Of a stretch of DNA of 55,398 bases, positions 16,390-25,031 are shown piece by piece (positions within the stretch are counted from its first letter, which is position 1; each line of letters opens with the position of its first letter). The position numbers and the translations under genes were made by a program. Below the pieces are notes generated by a model. The model was given only the letters and a program-made list of their open reading frames with translations. It did no database searches and was not told where the DNA came from. The DNA is from Pseudomonadota bacterium. Its GTDB lineage: Bacteria > Pseudomonadota > Gammaproteobacteria > Pseudomonadales > Pseudomonadaceae. The DNA lies in the NCBI GenBank assembly GCA_023431055.1, contig JAEYXX010000025.1, forward strand, positions 1 to 55,398, given 5' to 3'.

Positions 16390-17301
16390 TCAGAGCGCGT
16401 ATTTTTGCAGGTTCGCCATCATTTCCCTGAGCGCCTCGACGTTGTCCGCCGGGTGCGCGGCGCCGTCGAAATCGCAGATGCGCTGCCACTGGGCGGCGAC
16501 ATCCTCGGGGCTGAAACCAGCCCTGGGATCGAAACCGGCGCCCAGGCTGCGCTCCCAGCGCACCTTGCCGACCCAGCCGCCGCCAACTTCGAACAGGCCG
16601 CCGGTGTCCTGGCAAGCCGCGCTACCGAGATACACCACCAGCGGGCTGACCAGCTCGGGTTTGAGCTGTTCGAACACCTGCGGCGGGATCAATCCTTCGG
16701 TCATGCGCGTGGCGCCGGTCGGGGCGATGGCGTTGACCAGGATGTTGTTCTTGCGCCCTTCGATGGCCAGGGTGCGGGTCAGGCCATAGAGACCGAGCTT
16801 GGCCATGCCGTAGTTGCTCTGGCCGAAATTGCCGTAGATACCGGAGGTGGACGAGGTGAAGATCACGCGGCCGAAGTTCTGTTCGCGCAGGTGAGGCCAG
16901 GCTGCGTGAGTGGTCTTGTAGGCGCCTTCGACGTGAACCTTGTAGACCAGATCCCAGTCGGCGTCTTCCATCTTGTGGAAGCTCTTGTCGCGCAGGATGC
17001 CGGCATTGTTGACCAGCACGTCGATGCGACCGAAATGGTCCAGCGCGGTCTGCACGATCTTGTCGCCATCGGTGACCGAATCGTGGTTGGCCACCGCAGT
17101 ACCGCCAAAGGCGCGAATCTCCTCCACCACCTTGTCGGCAGCCGAGGCATTGGCCCCTTCGCCGTGCGTACTGCCACCGAGATCGTTGACCACCACCTTG
17201 GCGCCATGGCGGGCGAACAGCAGCGCATGGGCGCGGCCCAGGCCACCGCCAGCACCGGTGACTATGACCACTTGATCTTCGAAACGGATGGCATCGCTCA
17301 T
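16390..17301 (-). CDS. SDR of the multifunctional-enzyme-type (3R)-hydroxyacyl-CoA dehydrogenase group
   Basis: A 303-aa SDR with cofactor motif TGAGGGLG at 15-22, NNAG at 98-101 and catalytic Ser151, Tyr164 and Lys168 (SNYGMAKLGLYG). The insertion NDLGGSTHGEGANASAADKVVEEI after the second strand and the long C-terminal tail are hallmarks of the peroxisomal multifunctional enzyme type 2 group, which oxidises (3R)-hydroxyacyl-CoA; the Asp40 after the second strand favours NAD. It stands alone, with no hydratase beside it. Substrate assignment is by family only. Confidence 0.88.
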   Translation of the reverse strand: MSDAIRFEDQVVIVTGAGGGLGRAHALLFARHGAKVVVNDLGGSTHGEGANASAADKVVEEIRAFGGTAVANHDSVTDGDKIVQTALDHFGRIDVLVNNAGILRDKSFHKMEDADWDLVYKVHVEGAYKTTHAAWPHLREQNFGRVIFTSSTSGIYGNFGQSNYGMAKLGLYGLTRTLAIEGRKNNILVNAIAPTGATRMTEGLIPPQVFEQLKPELVSPLVVYLGSAACQDTGGLFEVGGGWVGKVRWERSLGAGFDPRAGFSPEDVAAQWQRICDFDGAAHPADNVEALREMMANLQKYAL

Positions 17302-17413
17302 CGACAGCTTCCTCGGGCAGTTTGGGAATGGCCCCGAGTGTCAGGCAGCCCCACGCGCTTCACAAGGCACGCGGGGCCCCTGAATGACGGCCGATAATGC
17401 GACCTTATGCGCC

Positions 17414-17737
17414 TTAGCTGCCGGAGCCGGAACCGCTGCCGCCAGTGCCACCCGTACCGCCGGTGCCGCTGCCGCCGGTACCCGTGCCAGTGCCACCGGT
17501 GCCATCGGAACCGGCGCCGTCACCGCCCGGGTTACCGTCGGTGTTCGGGCCCTGTACAGGTGGGATGCCGTCGCCATCATCGCCCGGGTTCATCGGAGCA
17601 TCGCCAGGAGCGGAAGGCATGGTCGGACCTGGAGAGCTGGTGCCATCGGATTCGGTTTCGGCAAAAGCCGGCAAGGCCATGGCGCCCAGAATCCCGCTCA
17701 ACAGCAGTGCAGATAACTTCTTGTTCATGTTGTTCAT
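17414..17737 (-). CDS. Small exported Gly/Ser/Thr-rich protein
   Basis: A 107-aa protein starting at ATG 17737, with GAGG seven bases upstream. The first 28 residues are a signal peptide ending ALPAFA. The mature chain begins ETESDGTSSPGPTM, then a Pro/Asp/Gly-rich part, and ends with about 40 residues made almost only of Gly, Ser and Thr in GTGGTGGSG-like units. It has no Cys and no known domain. It is probably an intrinsically disordered periplasmic or secreted protein. The low-complexity DNA also gives long false frames on the other strand. Confidence 0.75.
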   Translation of the reverse strand: MNNMNKKLSALLLSGILGAMALPAFAETESDGTSSPGPTMPSAPGDAPMNPGDDGDGIPPVQGPNTDGNPGGDGAGSDGTGGTGTGTGGSGTGGTGGTGGSGSGSGS

Positions 17738-17824
17738 GAGTAACCTCGACTTTTCTGTGAGTGACACAGGTACTGAGTGGCACGCCTTGCAGGAGGTTCG
17801 ACAAGAATTTATTGCAGAGTGTCT

Positions 17825-18355
17825 TCAGGCCAGATGAATCAGACTCAGGTGGTTGTACAGGTGCAGTACATGCGCCTCGGCATATTCGCCATGGTTCAGA
17901 TCGCCGTAGGCGAAGTGCGGCTGCAGCGCCCCCTGATGCTCGGCGAAACGCTCGAAGGCTGCCTGCAACCGCTGCAGGGCCAGCGCCTGGCTGGCCGGCT
18001 CAGTCAACGCGGCGGCCCCGGGTATGGCTTCGTCCAGTGGGTGACGCATGGCGCCGCGCGAACTGAACACGGCGAACGCAGCGGGCCCCAGCGTATGCCG
18101 AAACCAGGCTGGTTTCAGCTCGGGATAGCCGTCGATGGAATAGTCGATGCTCTGCGCGCAGTGATTGAACACCTCGCTCGGGCTCCAGCCGCTGACGCTG
18201 CGCAGCGCCCTGCCCTGCAGATCCGCCAGCACCTGGCGCGCGCCTTCCAGGCTGACCGCGGCCGGCCGCGGGCCGACAGGCAAAGCCCAGTAGCCGGCGC
18301 CCAGCAGGGCGACTCCGCTTACTGCCGCGCCTTTGAGCAGGGTACGTCTACGCAT
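17825..18355 (-). CDS. DUF1569 family protein with Tat-type signal
   Basis: A 176-aa protein. I start it at ATG 18355, with AGGAG five to six bases upstream; a longer frame exists but lacks a ribosome binding site. It opens MRRRTLLKGAAVSGVALLGAG, a twin-arginine-type signal. The body has the DinB-like four-helix pattern of DUF1569: SPSEVFNHCAQSIDYS near the front and GDLNHGEYAEAHVLHLYNHL at the end, with conserved His residues suited to metal binding. It overlaps the upstream alpha/beta hydrolase by 8 bases, so the two are co-translated. Confidence 0.82.
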   Translation of the reverse strand: MRRRTLLKGAAVSGVALLGAGYWALPVGPRPAAVSLEGARQVLADLQGRALRSVSGWSPSEVFNHCAQSIDYSIDGYPELKPAWFRHTLGPAAFAVFSSRGAMRHPLDEAIPGAAALTEPASQALALQRLQAAFERFAEHQGALQPHFAYGDLNHGEYAEAHVLHLYNHLSLIHLA

Positions 18356-19241
18356 GCGAACTCCTGGCATCGCGAAACTGCAGGTAATTCTCGAGCACCG
18401 CAACCGGGGCTTCGAGCTGTGGGTAGTGGCCGATCCCCTCGAGCAGCACGGTGTCGGCGTCAGCGATCAGCTCCCGGTAGCGCGCCACCATGTGTGCACC
18501 GGAGATCGGGTCGAAGGCACCATCGATCACCCGCATCGGCACGGCGGTGGCCTGCATCGCCGTGACCCAGCGCTGCCGTTGCTGGCGCCGCTCGGGCATG
18601 TAGCGGATCAGGCGATGCATGACGGCCGGGCCGTTGTTGTAGGCCACCAGTTGCCACAGCGCATCCAGCTCGGCGTCGCTGGCCTGGGTGTTCGGGCCGA
18701 AGATGCGGGCAAAACTCTGCGCCAGCTTGCGCCGCGAGAACAATCGGCCGATCAGTGGACCGAGCGGCCCGAGCAACAGCTTCTGCACGCGCACCGGATG
18801 ATGGGTTTCGGGGAACAGGCCACCATTGAGGAACACGCAGCTGGCCAGTTGCAGCTGGCCGTCCTGATGCCGCGCGATCAGTTCCTGCGCCACGCTGTCG
18901 CCGTAGTCGTGAGCCAGCAGGTGTAGCGGCCGCCGTTCGCCGATATGCGCCAGCAGCGCCTGCTGCAGATCGGCCTGCTCCAGCAGGCTGTAGGCATGGC
19001 CGCGCGGCTTGGCCGAGTAACCGAAGCCGAGCATGTCGCAGGCAATCAACCGATAACGCGCAGCCAGCGGCGCCCACAGGCGGTGCCAGTCCCAGCTCGC
19101 AGTGGGAAAACCATGGATCAGCAGTAGCGGTTCGGCACCAGCGTCACCGGCAATCCAATAGCGGATGGCGTGGCCGCAAAAGTCCAGGGTCTGGCCTTGC
19201 TCGCGCCATTGCTCCAGGGCGATGCCTGGCAACTCGTTCAC
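18348..19241 (-). CDS. Alpha/beta hydrolase with Asp nucleophile
   Basis: A 297-aa alpha/beta hydrolase. LLIHGFPTASWDWHRLW carries the oxyanion HGFP motif. The nucleophile elbow is HDYGDS with Asp112, as in haloalkane dehalogenases and epoxide hydrolases, rather than Ser. The catalytic His is in EGIGHYPQLE near residue 273, and the acid is probably the Asp in GAFDPISG. So it may be an epoxide hydrolase or dehalogenase-like enzyme. It overlaps the class II aldolase gene by 4 bases and DUF1569 by 8, forming a three-gene operon. The stop codon is TAG. Confidence 0.87.
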   Translation of the reverse strand: MNELPGIALEQWREQGQTLDFCGHAIRYWIAGDAGAEPLLLIHGFPTASWDWHRLWAPLAARYRLIACDMLGFGYSAKPRGHAYSLLEQADLQQALLAHIGERRPLHLLAHDYGDSVAQELIARHQDGQLQLASCVFLNGGLFPETHHPVRVQKLLLGPLGPLIGRLFSRRKLAQSFARIFGPNTQASDAELDALWQLVAYNNGPAVMHRLIRYMPERRQQRQRWVTAMQATAVPMRVIDGAFDPISGAHMVARYRELIADADTVLLEGIGHYPQLEAPVAVLENYLQFRDARSSHA

Positions 19242-20014
19242 TGGTCGTAACTCGGCATCTGCTGGTCCAGCTTGCGCAACAGCGCCGGCCAGGGCAGCGA
19301 GCCGCCCATGCCTTGGGGCGTCTTCATCACGCCAGCGACCATGGCCCGAGCGCCATCGAGAATCTGCTGCGGAATATGGATCAGCTCGGCGCCGCCGCTC
19401 TGCGCCATGACCTGAATCTCGCAGGCACGCTGCAGGATGAACATGCCGAGGAAGGCGTCGGCGATACTGGCAAAAGCCGTAAGCAAGCCGTGGTTGGGCA
19501 GGATCATGAAGTTCTTGTCGCCCAGGTCAGCCTGCAGCCGCGCCTTCTCGTCATGGTTCAGCGCCACACCCTCGTAGCCGTGGTAGGCCAGGCTGGACAG
19601 CACGAACAGCGACTGCTGCGACAGCGGCAACAGCCCCTGTTTCTGCGCCGATACGGCGATACCGGCCGGCGTGTGAATGTGCAGCACGCAACCGACATCC
19701 TCACGCACCTCATGTACGGCGCTGTGAATGGTGTAACCGGCCGGGTTGATGTCGAAGGGGCTGTCCATCAGCTTGTTGCCCGCCAGATCGACCTTGACCA
19801 GGCTGGACGCGGTGATTTCGTGGAACATCAGGCCATAGGGGTTGATAAGGAAATCCTCGGTCCCCGGCACCTTGGCGGAAATGTGGGTGAAGATCAGGTC
19901 GTCCCAACCGTAGAGCGCGATCAGGCGATAGCAGGCGGCGAGATCGACGCGCGTGCGCCATTCGGCTTCGGACACCTGATTTTTCAGGGCGGGGAGTTTC
20001 AGCGGAGCATTCAC
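19238..20014 (-). CDS. Class II aldolase/adducin family protein
   Basis: A 258-aa protein. The GWDDLIFTHISAKVPG opening, the VLHIHTPAGIAVSA motif with two metal-binding His, and the NHGLLTAF segment with a third His are those of zinc-dependent class II aldolases (fuculose-1-phosphate aldolase type). Many members of this Pseudomonas subgroup act on unknown substrates rather than sugar phosphates. First gene of the operon with the Asp-nucleophile hydrolase and DUF1569. Confidence 0.88.
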   Translation of the reverse strand: MNAPLKLPALKNQVSEAEWRTRVDLAACYRLIALYGWDDLIFTHISAKVPGTEDFLINPYGLMFHEITASSLVKVDLAGNKLMDSPFDINPAGYTIHSAVHEVREDVGCVLHIHTPAGIAVSAQKQGLLPLSQQSLFVLSSLAYHGYEGVALNHDEKARLQADLGDKNFMILPNHGLLTAFASIADAFLGMFILQRACEIQVMAQSGGAELIHIPQQILDGARAMVAGVMKTPQGMGGSLPWPALLRKLDQQMPSYDQ

Positions 20015-20161
20015 GGCGACACCTCGATGTTCTTGTTGGTCGGTGGTGTCGGCAGTCTAGCCGTGGCGCCAGAGCATGGTAGTTGCCCTGGCAGCCATAT
20101 TCATGGCTTTGCAGGTCAGAAAGCCTGGCGGGCCGGGGCGATAGCAGGATATTCGCCTTCG

Positions 20162-20309
20162 TTATAGGAGCAGGAGCAACAGCGGCGCGGCGAGGAAATT
20201 CAGCAACCCCAGCCCGGTGACTGTACCCTCCTCGTTGCCTACCTACAGCGCCATGGTCACACCGGCACCGTGGACCACTACACCTAGCAGTAGGACAGCG
20301 CCATATTCA
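20162..20309 (-). pseudogene. Remnant of a membrane protein C-terminus
   Basis: Read on the minus strand, the frame gives AAEYGAVLLLGVVVHGAGVT, then MAL, a TAG at 20243-20245, then VGNEEGTVTGLGLLNFLAAP and a run of Leu to TAA at 20162-20164. Two hydrophobic segments separated by a polar loop look like the last helices of an integral membrane protein. I cannot name the family. The in-frame TAG and the missing N-terminus show that it is a fragment. Its upstream end is fused to the chemoreceptor remnant. Confidence 0.45.
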
Positions 20310-20573
20310 GCCGCAAGCCGCTGGTCTGAGCTTGCGTGCAAGTGCCTGCTGCAACGGCTGCCGTCGCGAGCAGTCTGTACGGAAACGTCCCACCAACTGT
20401 TTGAGCGCACGTTGTTCTGCGGCATAGCTCTCGACCTCGGCAACCTGAACCGATATCTGCGACACAGCTTCGTTGATCGACTCGATGAACTGGTTGAACC
20501 ATCTGGCCAGCTAACCAGTTTCATCCGCGCAGAGGCACGCCAGACGGCGTGTCAGCTCGCCCTCCCCCTGAGC
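20307..20573 (-). pseudogene. Decayed chemoreceptor (HAMP end joined to C-terminal tail)
   Basis: The minus-strand frame reads QGEGELTRRLACLCADETG, then TAG (20511-20513), then [19 protein letters not shown], then AEVESYAAEQRALKQLVGRFRTD. The first two pieces match the end of a HAMP domain, very like GEGDLTRSL...ARWFNQF in the chemoreceptor at 32473. The last piece is the extreme C-terminus of such receptors (about 20373-20440). The whole signalling hairpin between them is missing, so an internal deletion plus a nonsense codon inactivated this gene. Confidence 0.65.
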
Positions 20574-20739
20574 TCAGCTCCGCTGACCTGATCCAGAGCG
20601 CCTGATCTGGGTCGGTTAGCGCCCGGAGCCGTTGCAAACCGGCCAGATGCATCCTTCAGGATGCGTCGATTTCATCGACGCCTTAGCACTTGCCAAGCGG
20701 CCCTGTGCTAATGCTTGAATAAACGGAATTACGAAGCAC

Positions 20740-21213
20740 TCAGTTGGGCAGAAGCGACGACAGCCTGTCAGCGAAAAGAGCAACCGCCAGCCCCATCAAC
20801 ATCACGATTGTGCCCCCCACCTTGATGAGCGATACCGGCCGTTCAACCGCCCCCATTAGGCCGAAATGATCGATCACCAGCGACGAGGTTATCTGCCCGG
20901 CGATAGCCAGCCCAAGCAAGGCTGATAGACCTATCTTGGGGGCAAGTATGACGTAGCTGAGCAGCGCGCAGCTGCCCAGCACACCGCCCAGCAGGCTCCA
21001 CAGGGGCTGGGAAGGTATGGCAACCAGCGAGGTCACGATACCGCCCCGGATCATCGAGTAGATGCCGAGGCATACCGCCCCGGCCGTGAAAGAGAACAGT
21101 GCCGCGGCTACGGAATCGCCCCCTACACCTTTGGCCAGTTGGCCATTCAAGGTGGTCTGCAGGGTGATCCCCAGCCCAGCGACTACGGCCAGCGGGTAAT
21201 AGAGTGCGTTCAT
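20740..21213 (-). CDS. DMT-superfamily small transporter (DUF606/YdcZ type)
   Basis: A 157-aa integral membrane protein with five predicted helices. MNALYYPLAVVAGLGITLQTTLNGQLAK and the second half, with LSYVILAPKIGLSALLGLAIAGQITSSLVIDHFGLMG, are the two family signatures. Ribosome binding site AAGGAG. It follows the amidohydrolase by 12 bases and is probably co-transcribed, so it may import the amidohydrolase substrate or export its product. Confidence 0.88.
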   Translation of the reverse strand: MNALYYPLAVVAGLGITLQTTLNGQLAKGVGGDSVAAALFSFTAGAVCLGIYSMIRGGIVTSLVAIPSQPLWSLLGGVLGSCALLSYVILAPKIGLSALLGLAIAGQITSSLVIDHFGLMGAVERPVSLIKVGGTIVMLMGLAVALFADRLSSLLPN

Positions 21214-21225
21214 CTCGCGCGCTCC

Positions 21226-22632
21226 TTATTGGGCCGACGCAAGCGGCGCAAACGTCTCGGCAAACAGGTCAGGCTGGTAGCCGGCAGCGCGGAACAGATG
21301 CTCACGGGACTCGTCGATTGCCGCGCGGAGCTGCTCATTGTCGAGGCCCAGCAGCTTGCCGTCACGCTTGACGATGCGTCCGCCGATCATGACCGTGTCG
21401 ACATTGCTGCGCTCCGCCGCATGTACCACGGTGCCGAATGCGTTACCTGGCGGGTAAAGGTTGATGTGCAGCGTATTGATCAGGATGAGGTCGGCCTGTT
21501 TGCCCGGCACCAGGCTTCCGATCTTGTCCTGCAGCCCGGCACAGATGGCACCGTCGACGGTGGCCGCTTTGAGCAGGCCATGAGCAGGCAGAGTTAGCGG
21601 ATGATGTTCGGCGCCGCAGCAGTGCTGCGCATGCTGCTTATGCATGCCCATGACGCGCTGCAGGTAGAACGCCGTGCGCATCTCCATGAACATGTCTCCG
21701 CTGTAGGAGGTTTCGTTATCGACACTCAGCCCTGGGCTGATGCCGTGACGATGCGCCGCCTGCATGGCGAACATTCCATCCTCGATGCCGTAGTGAGCAT
21801 CCGAACGTGGGCAGACGTTGACCCGGACGCCGGCCTCGCGAAGGATTTTCCAGCCGGAGTCAGGCAGCGAGGTGCAATGATTGAAGATGTTATCGGGGCC
21901 CAGCAGTCCTTGCTGATGCAGCCCTTCTAGCTCGGCTGCCATCGCGCCGCCGAAGAACTCGGTGATGATCGGCAGGCCCAGCCGGCGAGCTTCAGCCCAC
22001 AGCTCTGGCTCCAACTGCGCCATGACCGCCAGCGAGACTAGCTTGTTGTGCTCGTTCTTGAAGTACTTTTCCTGCAGGCGCTCCAGGTTGCCGGGCCAGT
22101 GGGCTTTGTCCCATTCACCCGCAACCGGCGCACCGGAAGCGTGCACGGAGCGAATACCTGCATCGAGCAGCGCTTCGATCGCAGCGTCGGAGTGCGCGCC
22201 GGTGCGGCTGTTGTGCGAGTTATCGACCAGGGTCGTGATGCCGGAGTCGATGCAGCCTAATGCACTCAGCAGGTTGCCAACATACATGTCAGCCGGGCGA
22301 TAGTACTTGGCGAACGAGAAGTGCGTTGCGTTGCAGTAGTCTTCCAGCGTCGCGGCATTGGGGTTGATGCGCCGTAGCTGCCCCTCCCACGAGTGGCGGT
22401 GGGTATCGACCATGCCTGGCATGGCGATCATGCCCGTGGCATCGATCACGGCAGCGTCACCTGCCTCGATGTTTTCGCCTACGGCCTTGATCATGCTGCC
22501 TTCGATCAGGATGTCGCCGCGCACCAGATTGCCGATATCGGCATCCATGCTAAGAATCGTGGCACCGCGGATAAGTATGCGGGCGCCGGTTGCGGCCGGA
22601 GCCTGTACGATGTTGCGGTTGTAATCGGTCAC
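21226..22632 (-). CDS. Amidohydrolase-family metal-dependent hydrolase (cytosine/chlorohydrolase-like)
   Basis: A 468-aa enzyme starting at GTG 22632, with GGAGG nine bases upstream. The metal-binding DTHRH motif follows MPGMVD. Later ligands are in ITEFFGG, the FNHCTSLPDSG strand, and SVDNETS, where the metal-binding Asp is expected. The C-terminal GSLVPGKQADLILI and AFGTVVHAA segments are those of the amidohydrolase subgroup containing atrazine chlorohydrolase, guanine deaminase and SsnA. The first His-x-His motif appears as H-R-H. The substrate is unknown. It is divergent from a LysR regulator 143 bases away, which probably controls it with the DMT transporter. Confidence 0.88.
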   Translation of the reverse strand: MTDYNRNIVQAPAATGARILIRGATILSMDADIGNLVRGDILIEGSMIKAVGENIEAGDAAVIDATGMIAMPGMVDTHRHSWEGQLRRINPNAATLEDYCNATHFSFAKYYRPADMYVGNLLSALGCIDSGITTLVDNSHNSRTGAHSDAAIEALLDAGIRSVHASGAPVAGEWDKAHWPGNLERLQEKYFKNEHNKLVSLAVMAQLEPELWAEARRLGLPIITEFFGGAMAAELEGLHQQGLLGPDNIFNHCTSLPDSGWKILREAGVRVNVCPRSDAHYGIEDGMFAMQAAHRHGISPGLSVDNETSYSGDMFMEMRTAFYLQRVMGMHKQHAQHCCGAEHHPLTLPAHGLLKAATVDGAICAGLQDKIGSLVPGKQADLILINTLHINLYPPGNAFGTVVHAAERSNVDTVMIGGRIVKRDGKLLGLDNEQLRAAIDESREHLFRAAGYQPDLFAETFAPLASAQ

Positions 22633-22775
22633 TTTCAGTGCCTCCGTCAGAGTTCGTTGAAGGCAAATGTACGGAAAGCGATACCGCGTAAAAACATGAC
22701 CAAACTGTTTTTATTATTCAGGAATAACGAATAATAATGCTCTCTCGATGATCACGATGAGGCCAACGAACAGTC

Positions 22776-23684
22776 ATGGATCGTATTCAGGCGATGCAGG
22801 TTTTCGTCCGTGTGGCTGAGGTGGGAAGCTTTATCAAGGCGGCGCAGACACTCGCTTTGCCGGCCTCGACGGTCACCAGCAGCATCAAGAATCTCGAGAA
22901 GTACCTGCAAGTGCGCCTGCTCAACAGAACGACGCGACGAGTAAGTCTGACGCCCGAGGGCGCATGCTATCTGGCGCAATGCCGGGAGATATTGACGCTG
23001 ATCGAGCACACGGAATCCAGCCTCACGGATTCCGCAAAACGACCACAGGGGCGTTTGCGGGTGGATATGCCGGGCGGCATCGCCCACTTCATCGTCATGC
23101 CGAACCTTCAAGACTTCTACAGGCGCTATCCGGAGATCTATCTAATGATAGGGGTCAACGATCGCCAGGTTGATCTCGTTCAGGAAGGTGTGGATTGCGT
23201 CATTCGCACAGGCGAGCTGAATGACTCAACGCTCATTGCACGCCCCCTCGGCCACTTTCGTTGGGTGACCTGTGCGTCTAAGGCTTATCTCAGAGAAAAC
23301 GGCACCCCACAGGTGCCAGAAGATCTGTCCCACCATCGGGCCATCCATTATTTTTCGGGCCGCACAAGACGAGTCGGCGATATGCACTTCGCTCGCGGTT
23401 CTGAAAAGCTTTCAGTACCAGTAAAGGGAACGGCGGCCGTCAACGAGACAGGGCTCTACATAAAGATGTGCCTTGAAGGTTTTGGCTTGGCGCAACTCGC
23501 TGAGAGGATCGTCTCCGAACATCTGCAAGACGGCCGGCTGGTCGAAGTGCTGGCCGACTGGCAGCCGCCCTCGGTACCCGTCAATTTGCTGTACCCACAT
23601 CAGCGTTTTCTATCGCCTGCTGTCCGCGTATTTGCTGACTGGGTAAGCATGCTTATCCGAGACGATCACTCGTTCAGTCAATAG
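22776..23684 (+). CDS. LysR-family transcriptional regulator
   Basis: A 302-aa regulator. The N-terminal winged helix (MDRIQAMQVFVRVAEVGSFI, then LPASTVTSSIKNLEKYLQVRLLNRTTR) is typical, and the substrate-binding domain runs from about residue 90 with RLRVDMPGGIAHFIVMP. It belongs to the DsdC/CrgA-like subgroup in which the first helix reads MDR-QAM. It is divergent from the amidohydrolase operon, the usual arrangement for an activator and its target. The intergenic DNA is AT-rich near 22690-22735. The stop codon is TAG. Confidence 0.9.
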   Translation: MDRIQAMQVFVRVAEVGSFIKAAQTLALPASTVTSSIKNLEKYLQVRLLNRTTRRVSLTPEGACYLAQCREILTLIEHTESSLTDSAKRPQGRLRVDMPGGIAHFIVMPNLQDFYRRYPEIYLMIGVNDRQVDLVQEGVDCVIRTGELNDSTLIARPLGHFRWVTCASKAYLRENGTPQVPEDLSHHRAIHYFSGRTRRVGDMHFARGSEKLSVPVKGTAAVNETGLYIKMCLEGFGLAQLAERIVSEHLQDGRLVEVLADWQPPSVPVNLLYPHQRFLSPAVRVFADWVSMLIRDDHSFSQ

Positions 23685-23964
23685 CTGGGACAGCACCATC
23701 GTCCTCTGGCGTGGAGGAAGATTGTTTCGCCTAAGACGGGGGCACTCACCGAGCACCTGGTCGAGCATACGCGTGATCAGAGGTGGGTAGGACGATGCGA
23801 TGCATGGCTTGTGATGAGTAACTGATGTGCACCTTATGTGCCGACAGCCTTTCGCCTACGTCCACTTATGGGGACTGCGGTGAACTCTGCATCGCTTGAA
23901 GATTGGCTGCCCTACGTGCAGGGCAAGCCGGCTGTCGATCAACTGGCGAGCCCACTGATGCATG

Positions 23965-24414
23965 TCAGGCCTGCAGTGCCTTGGCGAAGGCTTGCAGCCA
24001 GGGTTCGGCGTCCGTCTCCGGGGTAACGGTTTCACTGGAGTCCAGACGCAACATCTCGACCACCTCGCGCAACCCCAACTCAGCATAGAGTTCGCGGATC
24101 AGTTCACCAGCACCGCAGAAGGTGTCGTAACTGGAATCGCCCAGCGCCAGCACCGCACCCGGCTTGCCGGCCCAGGCCGGCAGGCGATCGCGGAGTTCGC
24201 TGTACAGCGGCAGCAGATTGTCCGGCACTTCACCCATGCCGGTAGTAGAGGTCACGGTGAGGAAAGCGTCCGGCGCGAAGGCCAGCAACTCGTCGAGACT
24301 CATGCTCGCTTTGTACCAGGCCTCCAGCCCGGCGGCCTTGAGCTGACGCTCGGCGTGGCGTGCGACTTCTTCGGCCGTACCGTAGACCGAACCCGAGACA
24401 ATGGCGACTTTCAT
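23965..24414 (-). CDS. Flavodoxin (MioC-like)
   Basis: A 149-aa flavodoxin. Start chosen at ATG 24414, with GGAG six bases upstream; the frame upstream has no ribosome binding site. The FMN phosphate loop is SGSVYGTAEEV (7-17), the first flavin-stacking loop is TSTTGMGEVP, and the second is ALGDSSYDTFCGAG. The size and GS-VYGTAEE opening resemble MioC-type short-chain flavodoxins that carry electrons to reductases. Its role next to the LOV protein, only 102 bases away and divergent, is not known but both bind flavin. Confidence 0.9.
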   Translation of the reverse strand: MKVAIVSGSVYGTAEEVARHAERQLKAAGLEAWYKASMSLDELLAFAPDAFLTVTSTTGMGEVPDNLLPLYSELRDRLPAWAGKPGAVLALGDSSYDTFCGAGELIRELYAELGLREVVEMLRLDSSETVTPETDAEPWLQAFAKALQA

Positions 24415-24516
24415 GACAACTCCGGATACAGGAAAAACGCCGTGCATTATGCCGCAAGTGGACAGCCCGACCCGATGTTTTAGAATGCAGCGCACAACTC
24501 TCGCGGAATCGCATCC

Positions 24517-24963
24517 ATGATCAATGCCAAGCTGCTGCAACTGGTAGTCGACGCCTCCAACGACGGGATCGTGGTGGCCGAGCAGGAGGGCGAAGACAAC
24601 ATCCTGATCTACGCCAACGCAGCATTCGAACGCCTCACCGGCTACCCTTGTGACGATATCCTCTATCAGGACTGCCGCTTCCTGCAGGCAGGTGATCGAG
24701 CGCAAATCGGCTTGCAGGCCATCCGCGATGCGGTCAAGGCGAACAAGCCCTGCCGGCAGATCATCCGCAACTACCGCAAGGATGGCAGCGCCTTCTGGAA
24801 CGAGCTGTCGATCACACCGGTGCTCAACGAGAGCGACCAGCTGACCTATTACATCGGCATTCAGAAGGACGTGACCGAGCAGGTCGAAGCCAAACAGCGC
24901 GTGCGCGAGCTGGAAATCGAAGTCGCCGAGCTAAAGGCCGAGCTGGCACGACTGAAAAACTGA
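24517..24963 (+). CDS. Short LOV-domain blue-light photoreceptor
   Basis: A 148-aa protein that is almost only a LOV core (residues 15-120) with short helical caps. The flavin-binding motif is YQDCRFLQ with the photoactive Cys53 that forms the flavin-cysteinyl adduct in blue light. It has Asp in place of the usual Asn before Cys, as in the short LOV proteins of P. putida. NYRKDGSAFWNELSITPV and YYIGIQKDVTEQVEAKQR complete the domain, and a coiled C-terminal helix (RVRELEIEVAELKAELARLK) suits dimerisation. There is no output domain, so it must signal through a partner. The MerR-type regulator 700 bases downstream is the obvious candidate. Confidence 0.95.
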   Translation: MINAKLLQLVVDASNDGIVVAEQEGEDNILIYANAAFERLTGYPCDDILYQDCRFLQAGDRAQIGLQAIRDAVKANKPCRQIIRNYRKDGSAFWNELSITPVLNESDQLTYYIGIQKDVTEQVEAKQRVRELEIEVAELKAELARLKN

Positions 24964-25031
24964 CGAACGGCTAAAACTGTCGCTCGTCAGCGTGGTCAGA
25001 GAGGATTGATCCCCCGTGCAGTATCAATCCC

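Larger units (their letters stand above)
20015..20739. other. 725-base region holding only gene remnants
   Basis: No intact gene is visible. On the minus strand it contains a membrane-protein tail (20162-20309) and a chemoreceptor remnant (20307-20573), listed separately. Near the right end are two adjacent small hairpins: gcatcc/ggatgc at 20649-20664 and gtcgat/atcgac at 20665-20679. Base composition is less GC-rich than in the flanking genes. Confidence 0.6.

Noticed and set aside
20740..23684. Mobile element carrying the amidohydrolase cassette
   Set aside because: I found no transposase, integrase, terminal inverted repeats or target duplication around it; only the adjacent gene debris hints at insertion.
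23685..23964. Possible small gene at 23838-24026 between LysR and flavodoxin
   Set aside because: No ribosome binding site, it overlaps the flavodoxin gene, and no domain is recognisable; may be debris but nothing supports it.
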